Positions 1 through 12,151 of a stretch of DNA of 64,000 bases are shown here, piece by piece; position 1 is the first letter of the stretch, and each line of letters opens with the position of its first letter. A program made the position numbers and the translations under genes. Below the pieces are notes generated by a model. It ran no database searches. It was not told the origin of the DNA and worked only from the letters and a program-made list of their open reading frames with translations. The stretch is from the NCBI RefSeq assembly GCF_003984645.1, contig NZ_RWKI01000002.1, positions 186,001 through 250,000 on the forward strand. The letters are read 5' to 3'. The stretch comes from Variovorax sp. MHTC-1. GTDB lineage: Bacteria > Pseudomonadota > Gammaproteobacteria > Burkholderiales > Burkholderiaceae_C.

Positions 1-1
1 G

Positions 2-2445
<2,444 letters not shown>

Positions 2446-2455
<10 letters not shown>

Positions 2456-4701
2456 ACGAGCCGCCTGGGCCATCCGACGAACGTGGGCCCGACGGGCTGC
2501 CCTTCGACGAGAAGGCCGACATCCTGGTCGTCGACGATCTGCCCGAGAAGCTGCTGGTCTTCCGCACCGTGCTCGAGGACCTGGGCCAGAACCTGGTGCT
2601 GGTGCGCTCCGGCACCGATGCGCTGCGGGAGATCCTGCAGCGCGAGTTCGCGGTCATCCTGCTCGACGTCAACATGCCAGGCATGGACGGCTTCGAGACG
2701 GCGACGCTGATCCGCCAGCATCGGCGAAGCGCCCATACGCCGATCATCTTCATCACCTCCTATGCCGACGAGATGCAGACCGCGCGCGGCTACTCGCTCG
2801 GGGCGGTGGACTACATCCTTTCGCCGGTGGTGCCAGAGATCCTGCGCAGCAAGGTGAGCGTCTTCGTCTCGCTGTACCTGATGCGGCGCCAGGTCCGGCG
2901 CCAGGCCGATGCGCGGGCCGCGGTGATGGCGGCACAGGCGGCCCGCCGCGTCGCGGAGGAGAACGACAGGCGCTCCGCATTCCTCGCCCATGCCAGCCGT
3001 GCGCTCAGCGGATCGCTGGAGATCACGGCTGCGATGAATCAGCTGGTCGAACTGCTGGTGCCAGCCCTGGCGCCGCTCGCCGTGCTGCTGCTGATCGACC
3101 CCGAGCTCGGCGCGGGCGAGGTGCTTGCCGCGGCCGAGCGGCCGGGCCACGCGAGACTTCAATGGTCGGCCGCCGTCGAATCGGCACTCGACCCGGGCAT
3201 CCGGGCTGCGCTGCGGGCTGCGGCAAACGGCAGGCGGCGAACCACCATGACGGAAGAAGCGCTGCAGCCGCTCACGGCCGCATCGTTCGGCCTCGCTCCG
3301 GCGGGCGCCGAGTTCCCGCTGCTGCGCTCGGCCGCGGTCGTGCCGATGGTCTTCGGGGAACGTGTGCTGGGCGCGGTTCTGGTCGCGTCCGCGAATCCGG
3401 ACGACCGGATCGCCGGCGCCGAAGCCGGGATGCTCGACGAGCTGGCGTCCCGCGCCGCGACGGCCTTCGAGAACGCGCGCCTCTACCGCATCCTGCAGCG
3501 CGAAATCCTCGAGCGGCAGGCGGCGCAGGAAGAGCTGCAGCAGGCCAACCAGCGCAAGGACGAATTCCTCGCAATGATGTCGCACGAGCTGCGCAATCCG
3601 CTGGCGCCCATCCATACCGCCGTCGAGGTGATCCGCCGCGTCGCCGCGCCGCAGCCCCGGGTCACGTGGGCGCTCGACATCGCCGACCGGCAGCTGCGGC
3701 AGATGACGCGCCTGATCGAGGAGCTGCTCGATGTCGCCCGCATCAGCCAGGGCAAGATCGTCCTGAAGCGCGAGACGATGGATCTCAATACCGTGATCGG
3801 CCAGGGCGTGGAAACGGTGCAGCCCTTCATCGACAGCCGTCGCCAGGTGCTGAGCGTCGCGATACCCGAAGAGCCGGCATGGCTTCTGGGCGACGTGGCC
3901 AGACTCACGCAGGTGATCGCCAACCTGCTGCACAACGCCTCCAAGTACAGCCCGGAGGGAACCGCCATTGCGCTCGCTTGCTGGTTCGAGGAAGACGACA
4001 TCGTCGTCTCGGTGCGCGACCAGGGCATCGGCATCGACGAGGAGCTGCTGACGCGCATCTTCGACCTGTTCGCGCAAGGCAAGCGCGGCCTCGACCGCGC
4101 CCAGGGCGGGCTGGGCGTCGGCCTGACGCTGGCACGGCGACTGACGGAGATGCACGGCGGCCAGATCGAGGTATTCAGCGAAGGGCGCGACCGGGGTTCC
4201 GAGTTCAAGATCCGCTTGCCGCGCGTCGCGGCCGTGCCCGAAGCGGGGCAGAACGCGGCCGCGGTCCTTTCAGCGCCTCGCCTTGAGCCGCAGCGCGTCC
4301 TGATCGTCGACGACAACTGCGACGCGGCCGCGGGCATCGCGGCGGTTTTCGAGCTCGAAGGGCACCAGGTTCGCACTGCGGGCGATGGCGAGGAAGCGCT
4401 CGCGATCGTCGCGGCATACCGGCCCGGCATCGTCGTGCTGGACATCGGGCTGCCGCTGCTCGACGGCTACGAGGTCGCGCGCCGGATGCGAAGAATGCCC
4501 GAGGCCGCAGAAGCGCTGCTGATCGCGCTGACCGGCTACGGCCAGAACGAGGACCGCCAGGCCGCGCTGGGCGCCGGCTTCGATCACCACTTCGTCAAGC
4601 CCGCGGAGCCGAATGCGCTCCTGGCCTGCATCCGTCAGTGGTTGTTCGAGCGGCGCGCCAGCGAAAGGCGCACCGTATCACCGTCCAGCGCCACGAAGTA
4701 G
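2446..4701 (+). CDS. hybrid histidine kinase with N- and C-terminal receivers
   Basis: I place the start at GTG 2446, behind a G-rich ribosome site (gcggggg) and inside the upstream stop region; a longer reading from 2365 would run through the upstream gene. The protein has about 751 residues. Order of domains: receiver (ADILVVDDLPEK, acceptor Asp in LLDVNMPGMDG), an alpha-helical stretch, a GAF-like sensor domain in the middle, a HisKA domain (AMMSHELRNPLAPI), a HATPase domain (NLLHNASKYS, DQGIGI, GGLGVGLTL) and a terminal receiver (VVLDIGLPLLDG). There is no transmembrane segment, so it is probably cytoplasmic and takes phosphate or signal from the neighbouring kinase. Its last 67 bases overlap the convergent gene on the other strand. 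Confidence 0.9.
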
Positions 4702-5321
4702 CCCAGGTCTTCGGCCAGCAGCTGCAGCGCGACCCCATCGATCGCCAGCTTGCGCGGCGCCCGGTGCGGATCCGCAGGCTCCGTGGGGTCCGACGCTCCG
4801 CGCGTCCCCTGGAAACGCACGACATCGCCACCTTCGGGCTCGATGCGCACCGCGCTGAGTTTCGGTGCGCCGTCGTGCAGATAGCTCAGGGCACCGAGGA
4901 ACATGTAGCGCAGCGCGGCGCCGGCCGGAAAGCGCTGCTCGTCCTCGTCGGGCGCCAGTCCCTCGCCGATGTGGAGCCGGATGCCGTTCAGTTCGAAGGC
5001 GGCGCGCATCAGTCCTGTGCACTGGGCCACGAGCGCGCTGCGGGTGACGCCCTCGTCGGTGACGGCCAGCTCCCAGTCGCGCAGCGAACGCACCCCGGTC
5101 GCCAGCGCGCCGACCTGGCTTTCCACCAGCGCCACCCTTTCCTCCCAGGCGGCCGAGTCGGCAGGCTTCACCGTTGCCAGGCGCTTGAACATCAGCATGG
5201 CCATCCGGATCACCGACACGGGCGAAGCCAGATCGTGGCGCAGCGCCGGGAAGACGCGTGTGAGCAGTTCGTGGCGCACGCCGGCAGCCATCCAACTTCG
5301 GGCTCCGGGTGTGGCCTTCAT
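4635..5321 (-). CDS. histidine-kinase-like protein lacking a clear ATPase domain
   Basis: A 228-residue protein with an H-box-like motif RHDLASPVSVIRM around His29, embedded in a long helical region as in HisKA dimerisation domains. The C-terminal half has the size of a small HATPase domain but shows none of the usual N, G1 or G2 boxes, so it is either a degenerate kinase or a phosphotransfer protein. Its ATG overlaps the stop of the receiver gene upstream by 4 bases (ATGA), which indicates translational coupling and a working pair. Its 3' end overlaps the convergent hybrid kinase gene by 67 bases. The likely role is to relay phosphate between the hybrid kinases and the single-domain receiver; this is inference. 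Confidence 0.7.
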   Translation of the reverse strand: MKATPGARSWMAAGVRHELLTRVFPALRHDLASPVSVIRMAMLMFKRLATVKPADSAAWEERVALVESQVGALATGVRSLRDWELAVTDEGVTRSALVAQCTGLMRAAFELNGIRLHIGEGLAPDEDEQRFPAGAALRYMFLGALSYLHDGAPKLSAVRIEPEGGDVVRFQGTRGASDPTEPADPHRAPRKLAIDGVALQLLAEDLGYFVALDGDTVRLSLARRSNNH

Positions 5322-5680
5322 CGTGCAGCAGGCGGCGCCAAGATGCGATCCAGATCTTCGAAGTCGATCGGCTTCTGCAGATGATGGTCGAACAGGCCCG
5401 GCGCGGTCGTGCCGCCGGGCTCGTCGGCGCCGTAGCCCGAGATCGCGATCAGCAGCAGCGGCTTGTTGCCCGCCTGGTCACGCATGCGCCGCGCCAGTTC
5501 GGCGCCGGGGAGATCGGGCAGCACCAGATCGACCAGTGCCGCATCGAAGGCTGTCTCGGCCGCCGCGTCGATCGCCTGTTGCGCGGTGTAGCTGCAATGC
5601 GCCGCATGGTCCTGCAGCGCCAGCAGTTCCCGCAGCAGATCGGCCGCGGCCTGGTTGTCGTCGACGATCAGCACGTTCAC
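5318..5680 (-). CDS. single-domain response regulator (receiver only)
   Basis: The start is GTG 5680, with a G-rich ribosome site (ggggg) about 9 bases upstream; the ORF open further upstream reads into intergenic and fahA antisense sequence. The 120-residue product is one receiver domain: acidic pair in VLIVDDNQ, acceptor Asp in AALVDLVLPDLPG, switch region near LLIAISGYG and conserved Lys in HLQKPIDF. It has no output domain, so it probably works as a CheY-like or phosphorelay intermediate. It overlaps the downstream kinase-like gene by 4 bases. Its place just after the fahA gene on the same strand does not prove co-transcription, because 92 bases separate them. Confidence 0.85.
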   Translation of the reverse strand: MNVLIVDDNQAAADLLRELLALQDHAAHCSYTAQQAIDAAAETAFDAALVDLVLPDLPGAELARRMRDQAGNKPLLLIAISGYGADEPGGTTAPGLFDHHLQKPIDFEDLDRILAPPAAR

Positions 5681-5772
5681 AGCAAATACCCCCGGAAACG
5701 GCTTGCAGTATCGAGGGCGGCCGCGGAACCCGGCGTAGGAGCGTGCCTCGTCCGAACCGAGGCCGTGGACGC

Positions 5773-7053
5773 TCAGGCGCCGGCCGCTTCGACCGTCGCG
5801 CTGACTTCGCCCAGCCCGATGCGCACCGCGCCTTCGCGCTCGCAGAAGCCGCGCAAGGAGAGCGTGTCGCCGTCTTCGAGGAAGCTGCGGCGCTCGCCGT
5901 TGGGAAGCAGGATCGGCTCCTTGCCGCCCAGCGTGAGCTCGAGCAGCGAGCCGGCCTCGTCGGGCTTCGGACCCGAAAGCGTGCCCGAACCGAGCAGGTC
6001 GCCCGGCTGCAGGTTGCAGCCGTTCACCGTGTGGTGCGTGACGAGCTGCGCGGCGGTCCAATAGGCGGCTTCTTTCGCGTTGCCGCGCGTGAGACGCACG
6101 GCGCCCTCGCCGGCTGCGCGCATCTTCGCGGTTTGCAGCCAGACCTCGAGCGTGATGTCGAGCGCACCGCCTTCGCGGTTGGCGGGCGCATCGAGGTAGG
6201 GCATCGGCTGCGGATCGCCGGCCGGACGCTCGAAGGCGGCGCGGAAGGGCGCGAGCGCCTCCATCGTCACGATCCAGGGCGAGAGCGTGCTGGCGAAGTT
6301 CTTCGACAGGAAGGGCCCGAGCGGCTGGTACTCCCAGGCCTGGATGTCGCGCGCCGACCAGTCGTTGAGCAGGGTGACGCCGAACAGGTGCGCTTCCGCC
6401 TCGCCGATGGCGATCGGCTCGCCGAGCGCATTGCCCTGGCCGACCAGGAAACCGAGTTCGAGCTCGTAGTCGAGCCGCTTCGAAGGACCGAAGGACGGCG
6501 TTGCGGCATCGGGCGCCTTGGTCTGGCCTTGCGGACGCTTGAAGCGCTGGCCGCTGACGCCGATCGACGAGGCGCGGCCGTGGTAGCCGATGGGCACCCA
6601 CTGGTAGTTGGGCAGGAGCGGTTGGTCGGGGCGGAACAGGCTGCCGACCGTGCGCGCGTGATGGATGCCGGTGTAGAAGTCGGTGTAGTCGCCGATGCGG
6701 CAGGGCACCGTCATCTCGACGGCCGACTGGGCCAGCAGGGCCTTGGCCCACTCGCCGGCCTGCTCGCTGCCTTCGGCCAGGCCGGCGGAGATCGCGGTAC
6801 GCAGGGCCTGGCGTTCCGTCGGGCTCTTCGCCATCACCACGTTCATGTCGTCCGTATGGACCAGGCCGGTCGCCTTCAGGTCCAGCACCTGGTCGCCGAT
6901 CGCGACGCCGATGCGGAAAGGCTCTCCGCTGCCGGCGGGCCGGAAGCGGCCGAACGGAAGGTTCTGGATCGGAAAGTCGCAGGCAGCCTGGTTGGCCGAA
7001 GCGACCCAGCTACGCAGCGCCGGGTCGTGGGTGGCGTTCAGTGCGTTGTTCAT
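5773..7053 (-). CDS. fahA: fumarylacetoacetase
   Basis: The enzyme hydrolyses fumarylacetoacetate to fumarate and acetoacetate, the last step of homogentisate catabolism. The 426-residue length matches the bacterial family. Visible signatures are [13 protein letters not shown] and [10 protein letters not shown], which carry metal-binding Asp and Glu residues, then [20 protein letters not shown], which holds a further metal Asp, and the C-terminal GSGTLSGP stretch. ATG 7053 overlaps the hmgA stop (ATGA), so the two are translationally coupled. It is the last gene of a five-gene operon running from 11184. The pathway step usually between hmgA and fahA, maleylacetoacetate isomerase, is not in the window. 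Confidence 0.97.
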   Translation of the reverse strand: MNNALNATHDPALRSWVASANQAACDFPIQNLPFGRFRPAGSGEPFRIGVAIGDQVLDLKATGLVHTDDMNVVMAKSPTERQALRTAISAGLAEGSEQAGEWAKALLAQSAVEMTVPCRIGDYTDFYTGIHHARTVGSLFRPDQPLLPNYQWVPIGYHGRASSIGVSGQRFKRPQGQTKAPDAATPSFGPSKRLDYELELGFLVGQGNALGEPIAIGEAEAHLFGVTLLNDWSARDIQAWEYQPLGPFLSKNFASTLSPWIVTMEALAPFRAAFERPAGDPQPMPYLDAPANREGGALDITLEVWLQTAKMRAAGEGAVRLTRGNAKEAAYWTAAQLVTHHTVNGCNLQPGDLLGSGTLSGPKPDEAGSLLELTLGGKEPILLPNGERRSFLEDGDTLSLRGFCEREGAVRIGLGEVSATVEAAGA

Positions 7054-8369
7054 GGCTTGAATTGGTCCTTGAGGCCGGCCCAGCAGTCGGCGTAATCGGT
7101 GTCCAGCGCCGGGCTCTGCAGCGCCCAGGCGGTGGGGATGAAGCGCAAGCGGCTCTCGAACATGAAGGCCAGCGTGTTGTCCAGCTTCTGCGGCTTGAGG
7201 TCGGCGTGGCTGGCCTTCTCGAAGGCTTCCTCGTCGGGGCCGTGCGGCACCATCGCGTTGTGCAGGCTGGCGCCGCCCGGCTTGAAGCCTCCGGGCTTGG
7301 CGTCGTACTCGCCGTAGACCAGGCCCATGAACTCGCTCATCAGGTTGCGGTGGTACCAGGGCGGACGGAAGGTGTCTTCCATCACCAGCCAGCGCGGCGG
7401 GAAGATCACGAAGTCGCAGTTGGCGGTGCCGGGCGTGTCCGAGGGCGATGTAAGCACGGTGAAGATCGACGGGTCCGGATGGTCGAAGCTGATCGAGCCG
7501 ATGGTCATGAAGTTGGCCGTGTCGTACTTCACCGGCGCCAGGTTGCCGTGCCAGGCGACGACGTTGAAGGGCGACTGCTTCGTCGGCGCGCGCCAGAAGC
7601 GGCCGGCGAACTTCTTGACGATCTCGTAGCCGCCGGCCTCGCTCTCGAAGGCGGCGACCGGCGCCTGGAAGTCGCGCGCGTTGGCCAGGCCGTTGGAACC
7701 GATCGGGCCGAGCTCGGGCAGGCGGAACTGGGCGCCGTAGTTTTCGCAGACATAGCCGCGCGAGGGCCCCGCGCCGGCCTCCGAATCCGGCAGCGCGACC
7801 TTGAACGCGACGCCGCGCGGCAGCAGCGCGATCTCGCCGGGCTTCACATCCAGCACGCCCATCTCGGTGGTGATCACGAGGCGGCCCTGTTGCGGCACCA
7901 GCAGCATCTCGCCGTCGGCGTTGACGAAGGCGCGGCGCTCCATCGAACGGCTCGCGAGGTAAACGTGCGCGGCGACGCCGCTGTGCGCCTCGGCATCGCC
8001 GTTGGCCGCCAGGGTGTGGATGCCGTCGACGAAATCGACGTCGGCATCGTCGAGCGGGATCGGATGCCAGCGCAGCGGCTCGGGCGCCAGCGCGATGCTG
8101 CGGTCGGCGCCGGTCTGCCAGTGCGGCTGCGCGTAGGCCTGGTAGCGGCCGGAGACCACCGAGGGCTGGCGCCGGTACATCCAGCTGCGCCGGTTCTCGT
8201 GGCGCGGGGCGGTGAAGGCGGTGCCCGAGATCAGCTCGGGGTAGAGGTCGAAGGGCGCGCGCTGCGGGCTGTTGCGGCCCTGCGGCAGGGCGCCGGCGAC
8301 GGCCTCGGTCGCGTATTCGTTGCCGAAGCCGCTCTGGTAGCGGCGCTCGGCGGTGGAGTGATTCGTCAT
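7050..8369 (-). CDS. hmgA: homogentisate 1,2-dioxygenase
   Basis: This non-haem iron enzyme opens the ring of homogentisate to maleylacetoacetate. The 439-residue protein starts with the family-typical [13 protein letters not shown] and keeps the iron-ligand region: the stretch [14 protein letters not shown] supplies His and Glu ligands and [12 protein letters not shown] the second His. The ATG at 8369 overlaps the stop of the preceding DUF2783 gene by 4 bases and its own stop overlaps fahA in the same way. It is the fourth gene of the operon, after a beta-lactamase-fold protein, an FAD monooxygenase and DUF2783. The divergent IclR gene is the likely regulator. Confidence 0.98.
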   Translation of the reverse strand: MTNHSTAERRYQSGFGNEYATEAVAGALPQGRNSPQRAPFDLYPELISGTAFTAPRHENRRSWMYRRQPSVVSGRYQAYAQPHWQTGADRSIALAPEPLRWHPIPLDDADVDFVDGIHTLAANGDAEAHSGVAAHVYLASRSMERRAFVNADGEMLLVPQQGRLVITTEMGVLDVKPGEIALLPRGVAFKVALPDSEAGAGPSRGYVCENYGAQFRLPELGPIGSNGLANARDFQAPVAAFESEAGGYEIVKKFAGRFWRAPTKQSPFNVVAWHGNLAPVKYDTANFMTIGSISFDHPDPSIFTVLTSPSDTPGTANCDFVIFPPRWLVMEDTFRPPWYHRNLMSEFMGLVYGEYDAKPGGFKPGGASLHNAMVPHGPDEEAFEKASHADLKPQKLDNTLAFMFESRLRFIPTAWALQSPALDTDYADCWAGLKDQFKP

Positions 8370-8575
8370 GGTGTGCTCTTGCTTTCGTTGGATCGGGCAG
8401 CGACCGCGAGCGCGCGCCGCAGTACGGCCAGCGAGCCGATGTGGTTGGCCAGCACCAGCACCAGTCGCGCATTGAACGCGTGGCTTTCCTCGATCGACAG
8501 GCCTTCGTGCGCCTCGAGCAGCGCTTCGTAGAAATCGTCGGGCGACTCGAGGTTGGGGGTGGTGATCAGTTCCAT
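8366..8575 (-). CDS. small DUF2783-family protein (first copy)
   Basis: A 69-residue protein of unknown function, easily missed because of its size. It is recognisable by the pattern [15 protein letters not shown] followed by [13 protein letters not shown], which recurs in the second copy at 44642-44821 as DGFYAEWLAAHEGLS and NARLVLLLANQCG. Both copies sit directly after an FAD monooxygenase gene. ATG 8575 lies 10 bases after the monooxygenase stop, and its TGA overlaps the hmgA ATG. No signal peptide or membrane segment is visible. The strict linkage suggests a small partner, such as an accessory subunit, of the monooxygenase or the following enzyme, but no activity is known to me. Confidence 0.85.
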   Translation of the reverse strand: MELITTPNLESPDDFYEALLEAHEGLSIEESHAFNARLVLVLANHIGSLAVLRRALAVAARSNESKSTP

Positions 8576-8585
8576 GGTTTTTTCA

Positions 8586-10220
8586 TCATGCCTTGGCCAG
8601 CGCGCGATCGAAGGCGGCGCGCAGCGCCTGCGCGCTCGGCTGGCGCCAGCGTGCGCACACATGCTGGTCGGGACGCAGCAGGTAGACGGTGCCCGGGCGC
8701 GCGTCGTAGCGCTCCGCGGCCAGATCGGCTTCGCCGGCGGCTGCGATGCGCAGCACGTGCAGCGGGAGGTCGGCTTCCGCAATGGCCTGCAGACCGCGCT
8801 CGGCGGCTTCGCCCTCGCCGAAGACCAGCGCGGTGAAGCGGGTCGGCAGCTCGCGCAGCAGCCAGCCGCTAGTGCCGTCGGCACGCACGATGGGCGCATC
8901 GGCCGCCGGTGCGCCGGGGACCATGCGGCCGCCGAAGACATCCGCATCGGGCGTATTGAGCGGCGAGCCGTGCAAGGTGGTCGGCACCGAGAGCCGCCCG
9001 CTGTTGACCAGCGAGCGCGCGAAAGGCTGGTCCTTGGACAGCTCGAGCACGGCATCGCGGAACAGCCGGCTCGTCTCGCTCTTCGGCGTGATGAAGTCGG
9101 TGGCGCGCGTGGAGTTGCGGATGTTCTCGTCGGCCGCGAACTCGCGCTCGCTGCCGTAGCTGTCGAGCAGCGCATCGGGCGCCTCGCGCTTCAGCACGGC
9201 GGCCAGCTTCCAGGCCAGGTTGTCGGCGTCCTGCACGCCCGAGTTGGCGCCGCGCGCGCCGAAGGGCGACACGCCGTGCGCCGAATCGCCGGCGAACAGC
9301 ACGCGGCCCTGGCGGAAGCGTTCCATGCGCTGGCAGGCGAAGGTGTAGACGCTGGCCCAGCCGATGCTGAACTGCACGCTGCGAAAACCGATGCTGTCGA
9401 GCAGCGCGCGCACGCGCGGATTGATCTTCTCAGGCTTGCGCTCCTCCACCGGATCGGCGTCCCAGCCGAGCTGGAAGTCGACGCGCCACATGCTGTCGGC
9501 CTGCTTGTGCAGCAGCACGCTCTGATTCGGATGGAAGGTCGGATCGAACCAGAAGCGGCGCTCGGTCGGCAGATCGGCATCCATCGCGATGTCGGCGATC
9601 AGGAAGCGGTCGCGGAACACGCGGCCCTTGGTCTCCTGGCCGAGCAGCTGCCGCAGGTTGGAGCGCGAGCCGTCGCACGCCGCCACGTAGTCGGCCGCGA
9701 TCGTGTAGTCGCCCTCGGGCGTCTCGACGGTCAGGAGCGCATGGTCGGCCTGCTGCTCGATGCCGACCACCTTGTTGTTCCAGCGCAGGTCGACCAGCGG
9801 CAGCTGCGCGGCGCGTTCCGCGAGGTAGCCTTCGACGTAGTACTGCTGCAGGTTGATGAAGGCCGGGCGCTCGTGGCCGGCCTCGGGCAGCAGGTCGAAG
9901 CGGTAGACCTGCTCGTCCTTGAAGAACACCTTGCCGACCTTCCACGAGACGCCCTTGGCCACCATGCGGTCGCCGCAGCCGAGGCGATCGAAGATTTCCA
10001 GCGTGCGCTTGGCGAAGCAGATGGCGCGCGAGCCGGTCGAGAGCGTGCAGTCGTTGTCGAGCAGCACCACCGGCACTTGCTGCTGTGCGAGATCGACGGC
10101 GAGTGCGAGGCCCACGGGGCCGGCGCCGACCACCACCACCGGATGGCGGACCGGGGTCGCGGCATCCTGGTCCGGGTGGTGCCTGTAGTCGAAGCGCAGG
10201 GACTGGTAGTCGACCGCCAT
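8586..10220 (-). CDS. FAD-dependent aromatic monooxygenase (PheA/TfdB-type), hmg operon copy
   Basis: A 544-residue flavoprotein of the para-hydroxybenzoate-hydroxylase-like class. The N-terminal FAD site is VVVVGAGPVGLALAVDL, the second FAD motif is VLFAGDSAHGVSPFGARG, and the middle motif is AACDGSRS. The C-terminal thioredoxin-like region is of the length found in phenol-hydroxylase-type enzymes. Such enzymes use NAD(P)H and oxygen to hydroxylate a phenolic ring. Its position before hmgA suggests that it makes a ring-cleavage substrate, possibly homogentisate from a hydroxyphenylacetate; this is inference. It begins 4 bases after the beta-lactamase-fold gene. A diverged paralogue lies at 43002-44645 in the second operon. 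Confidence 0.88.
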   Translation of the reverse strand: MAVDYQSLRFDYRHHPDQDAATPVRHPVVVVGAGPVGLALAVDLAQQQVPVVLLDNDCTLSTGSRAICFAKRTLEIFDRLGCGDRMVAKGVSWKVGKVFFKDEQVYRFDLLPEAGHERPAFINLQQYYVEGYLAERAAQLPLVDLRWNNKVVGIEQQADHALLTVETPEGDYTIAADYVAACDGSRSNLRQLLGQETKGRVFRDRFLIADIAMDADLPTERRFWFDPTFHPNQSVLLHKQADSMWRVDFQLGWDADPVEERKPEKINPRVRALLDSIGFRSVQFSIGWASVYTFACQRMERFRQGRVLFAGDSAHGVSPFGARGANSGVQDADNLAWKLAAVLKREAPDALLDSYGSEREFAADENIRNSTRATDFITPKSETSRLFRDAVLELSKDQPFARSLVNSGRLSVPTTLHGSPLNTPDADVFGGRMVPGAPAADAPIVRADGTSGWLLRELPTRFTALVFGEGEAAERGLQAIAEADLPLHVLRIAAAGEADLAAERYDARPGTVYLLRPDQHVCARWRQPSAQALRAAFDRALAKA

Positions 10221-10224
10221 GGCT

Positions 10225-11184
10225 TCAGCCTTCCAGCGCTTTCCACATCTCTATGTCGCGCTCTGCAGTCCAGACGCGCGGATCGGCGTGGCCCGAGGCC
10301 TCGTCGTAGGCGCGGCTCACGTCAAAAGGCATGCAGTGGTCGAAGATGACCCACTGGCTGTACTTGGGCTTGAGCTTGGCGTAGGTGTCCTTGTAGACCG
10401 TGTTCAGGTCGCGGCCGGCCTTCACGCCTTCCTGCACGCTCTGGTAGACGTCGGCGACGAAGCTTCGCGTGCCGGCCAGGCCCTTGGCCACCTCTTCCGG
10501 CGTGGTGAGCGCAGCGCCGCGGCCGGGCACCAGGGCCTTCGGCTCGAGCGCGGCGATGTTGTCCAGGGTCTTCGGCCAATCCTGGAAGTAGGCGTCGCCG
10601 GCATAGGGCGTGGCGTCGAACTCGACCAGGTCGCCCGACAGCAGCGTGCGCTCCTCTGGCAACCAGACCACGGTGTCGCCCTTGGTGTGGCCGCGGCCGA
10701 GCTGGATCAGCTGCACTTCGAGCTTGCCCAGCCACAGCGTCATCTTGCCGGTGAAGGTCATGGTGGGCCAGGTCAGGCCGGGCGGCACCGTTTCGACGTT
10801 CTGGAAGAGGCGCGGGAAGCGGCCGATCTCGCTCGCCTTGTCCTCCTCGCCGCGCTCGACGATCAGGTCGCGCGTGTCCTGGCTGGCGATGATGTGCTCG
10901 GGCTTGTAGCCGGCCGCGCCCAGCACGCGCACCGCGTGGTAGTGCGTGAGCACGACGTACTTGATGGGCTTGTCGGTCACTTCGCGGATGCGGCGCACCA
11001 CGTCGGCGGCCATCGCGGGCGTGGCCTGGGTATCGGCCACCAGCACGCAGTCTTCGCCGATCACGATGCCCGTGTTCGGGTCGCCCTCGGCCGTGTAGGC
11101 CCAGGCATGCTCGGAAATCTGGCTGAAGGTGATCTTCTTTTCTTCGAGGTCGGCCTGGCTGGCGAAAACCTTGGTCTGGCTCAT
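10225..11184 (-). CDS. beta-lactamase-fold hydrolase with altered metal motif (first copy)
   Basis: A 319-residue metallo-beta-lactamase-fold protein and the first gene of the hmg operon. The usual HxHxDH metal motif reads HYHAVR at residues 81-86, so the Asp and last His of the second metal site are replaced by Val85 and Arg86. The later ligands are kept: His in GRGHTKGDT, Asp in LLSGDLVEFD and a His in the FDHCMPFDVSRAYDE segment. It may bind a single metal ion or act on an unusual substrate. The paralogue at 44818-45780 has the same replacement, so it is a family feature rather than a sequencing error. The exact reaction is unknown. No signal peptide is seen. Confidence 0.85.
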   Translation of the reverse strand: MSQTKVFASQADLEEKKITFSQISEHAWAYTAEGDPNTGIVIGEDCVLVADTQATPAMAADVVRRIREVTDKPIKYVVLTHYHAVRVLGAAGYKPEHIIASQDTRDLIVERGEEDKASEIGRFPRLFQNVETVPPGLTWPTMTFTGKMTLWLGKLEVQLIQLGRGHTKGDTVVWLPEERTLLSGDLVEFDATPYAGDAYFQDWPKTLDNIAALEPKALVPGRGAALTTPEEVAKGLAGTRSFVADVYQSVQEGVKAGRDLNTVYKDTYAKLKPKYSQWVIFDHCMPFDVSRAYDEASGHADPRVWTAERDIEMWKALEG

Positions 11185-11212
11185 CGGGGTCTCCTTGGTG
11201 ATTTGTCTAACA

Positions 11213-11224
11213 CGAATGAATTCG
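11213..11224. promoter_or_regulatory. inverted repeat between hmg operon and iclR, candidate operator
   Basis: In the 121-base gap between the divergent hmg operon and the IclR gene, cgaat-ga-attcg forms a perfect 5-2-5 inverted repeat. The octamer acgaatga occurs at 11212-11219 and again at 11231-11238, 19 bases apart. IclR regulators often bind short palindromes in such gaps, so this is a reasonable operator candidate controlling both directions. Confidence 0.4.
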
Positions 11225-11305
11225 CAGGGAACGAATGAGGCGGAGTGTAGTCCGGAGATCAGTTAATGTCTAATGCCTTCTACATGAACGAACAAAGAGA
11301 CGGAT

Positions 11306-12151
11306 ATGGCCGCTGACGGCAACGACCGCGCACAACGCGGCATCCAGAGCATCGAAGTGGGCGGCCAGTTGCTGCGCGCCCTGGTGCACCATGGCCGGCC
11401 GATGGCGCTGAAAGACCTCGCGCGCGAGGCCGAGATGTCGCCCGCCAAGGCGCACCCCTACATGGTCAGCTTCGGCCGCCTCGGACTGATCGAACAGGAC
11501 CGCAGCAGCGGTCACTATCTGCTCGGCCCGCTGGCTTTGCAACTGGGGTTGATCAGCCTGCAGCAGGCCGATCCGGTCCATATCGCGACGCCGCTGATCG
11601 CCGAGCTCGCTCAGCAGATCGGTCACACCGCCGCCATCGCGGTGTGGGGCGACCGCGGCGCCACCATCGTGCGCGTGGCCGAGTCGCCGGCGGCTTTGCA
11701 TGTGAGCATGCGGCACGGCACGGTGTTCTCGTTGACCAGCACCGCCTCGGGCCGCCTCTTCGCCGCCTACCTCGACGCCGCAGTGGTCAAGCGCCTGCTC
11801 GACAAGGAGCGCAAGCGGGAAAGAAGCAGCACCGCGCCGGCGCCGCACGTGGGCATGCCGCCACCGCCGCCGCTGCCGGATTGGAACGCCTTCGAGGCGC
11901 AGCTGCACGAGGTGCGCGAGCGCGGCATCAGCCGCTCCGAAGGCGAAATCGTGCCGGGCGTGAGCGCGATGTCCGCGCCGGTGTTCGACCACACCGGCGC
12001 GATCGCGCTGGCGATCACCGCGATCGGGCCAGCCGGCGTTTTCGATGCGAAATGGGACGGGCCCGTCGCCCGCGCGCTGAAGCAGTGCGCGGGCGAGGTG
12101 TCGCAGCGGCTCGGCGCCGCACGCGCCTCCGTGGCGCCTAGGCCCGCTTGA
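11306..12151 (+). CDS. IclR-family transcriptional regulator
   Basis: A 281-residue regulator divergent from the homogentisate operon. The N-terminal winged helix-turn-helix covers about residues 10-75 (LKDLAREAEMSPAKAHPYM), followed by the IclR effector-binding domain with the family stretch GEIVPGVSAMSAPVF and VWGDRGATIVRV. A low-complexity proline run (about residues 180-190) interrupts the effector domain. It probably responds to an aromatic intermediate and controls the divergent operon and itself; the effector is not visible from sequence. The stop overlaps the convergent GlsB-like gene by 14 bases. Confidence 0.92.
   Translation: MAADGNDRAQRGIQSIEVGGQLLRALVHHGRPMALKDLAREAEMSPAKAHPYMVSFGRLGLIEQDRSSGHYLLGPLALQLGLISLQQADPVHIATPLIAELAQQIGHTAAIAVWGDRGATIVRVAESPAALHVSMRHGTVFSLTSTASGRLFAAYLDAAVVKRLLDKERKRERSSTAPAPHVGMPPPPPLPDWNAFEAQLHEVRERGISRSEGEIVPGVSAMSAPVFDHTGAIALAITAIGPAGVFDAKWDGPVARALKQCAGEVSQRLGAARASVAPRPA

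Noticed and set aside
7054-8472. N-terminal extension of the fahA reading frame into hmgA
   Set aside because: The fahA start at 7053 overlaps the hmgA stop and fits family length; the extension is out-of-frame hmgA sequence.
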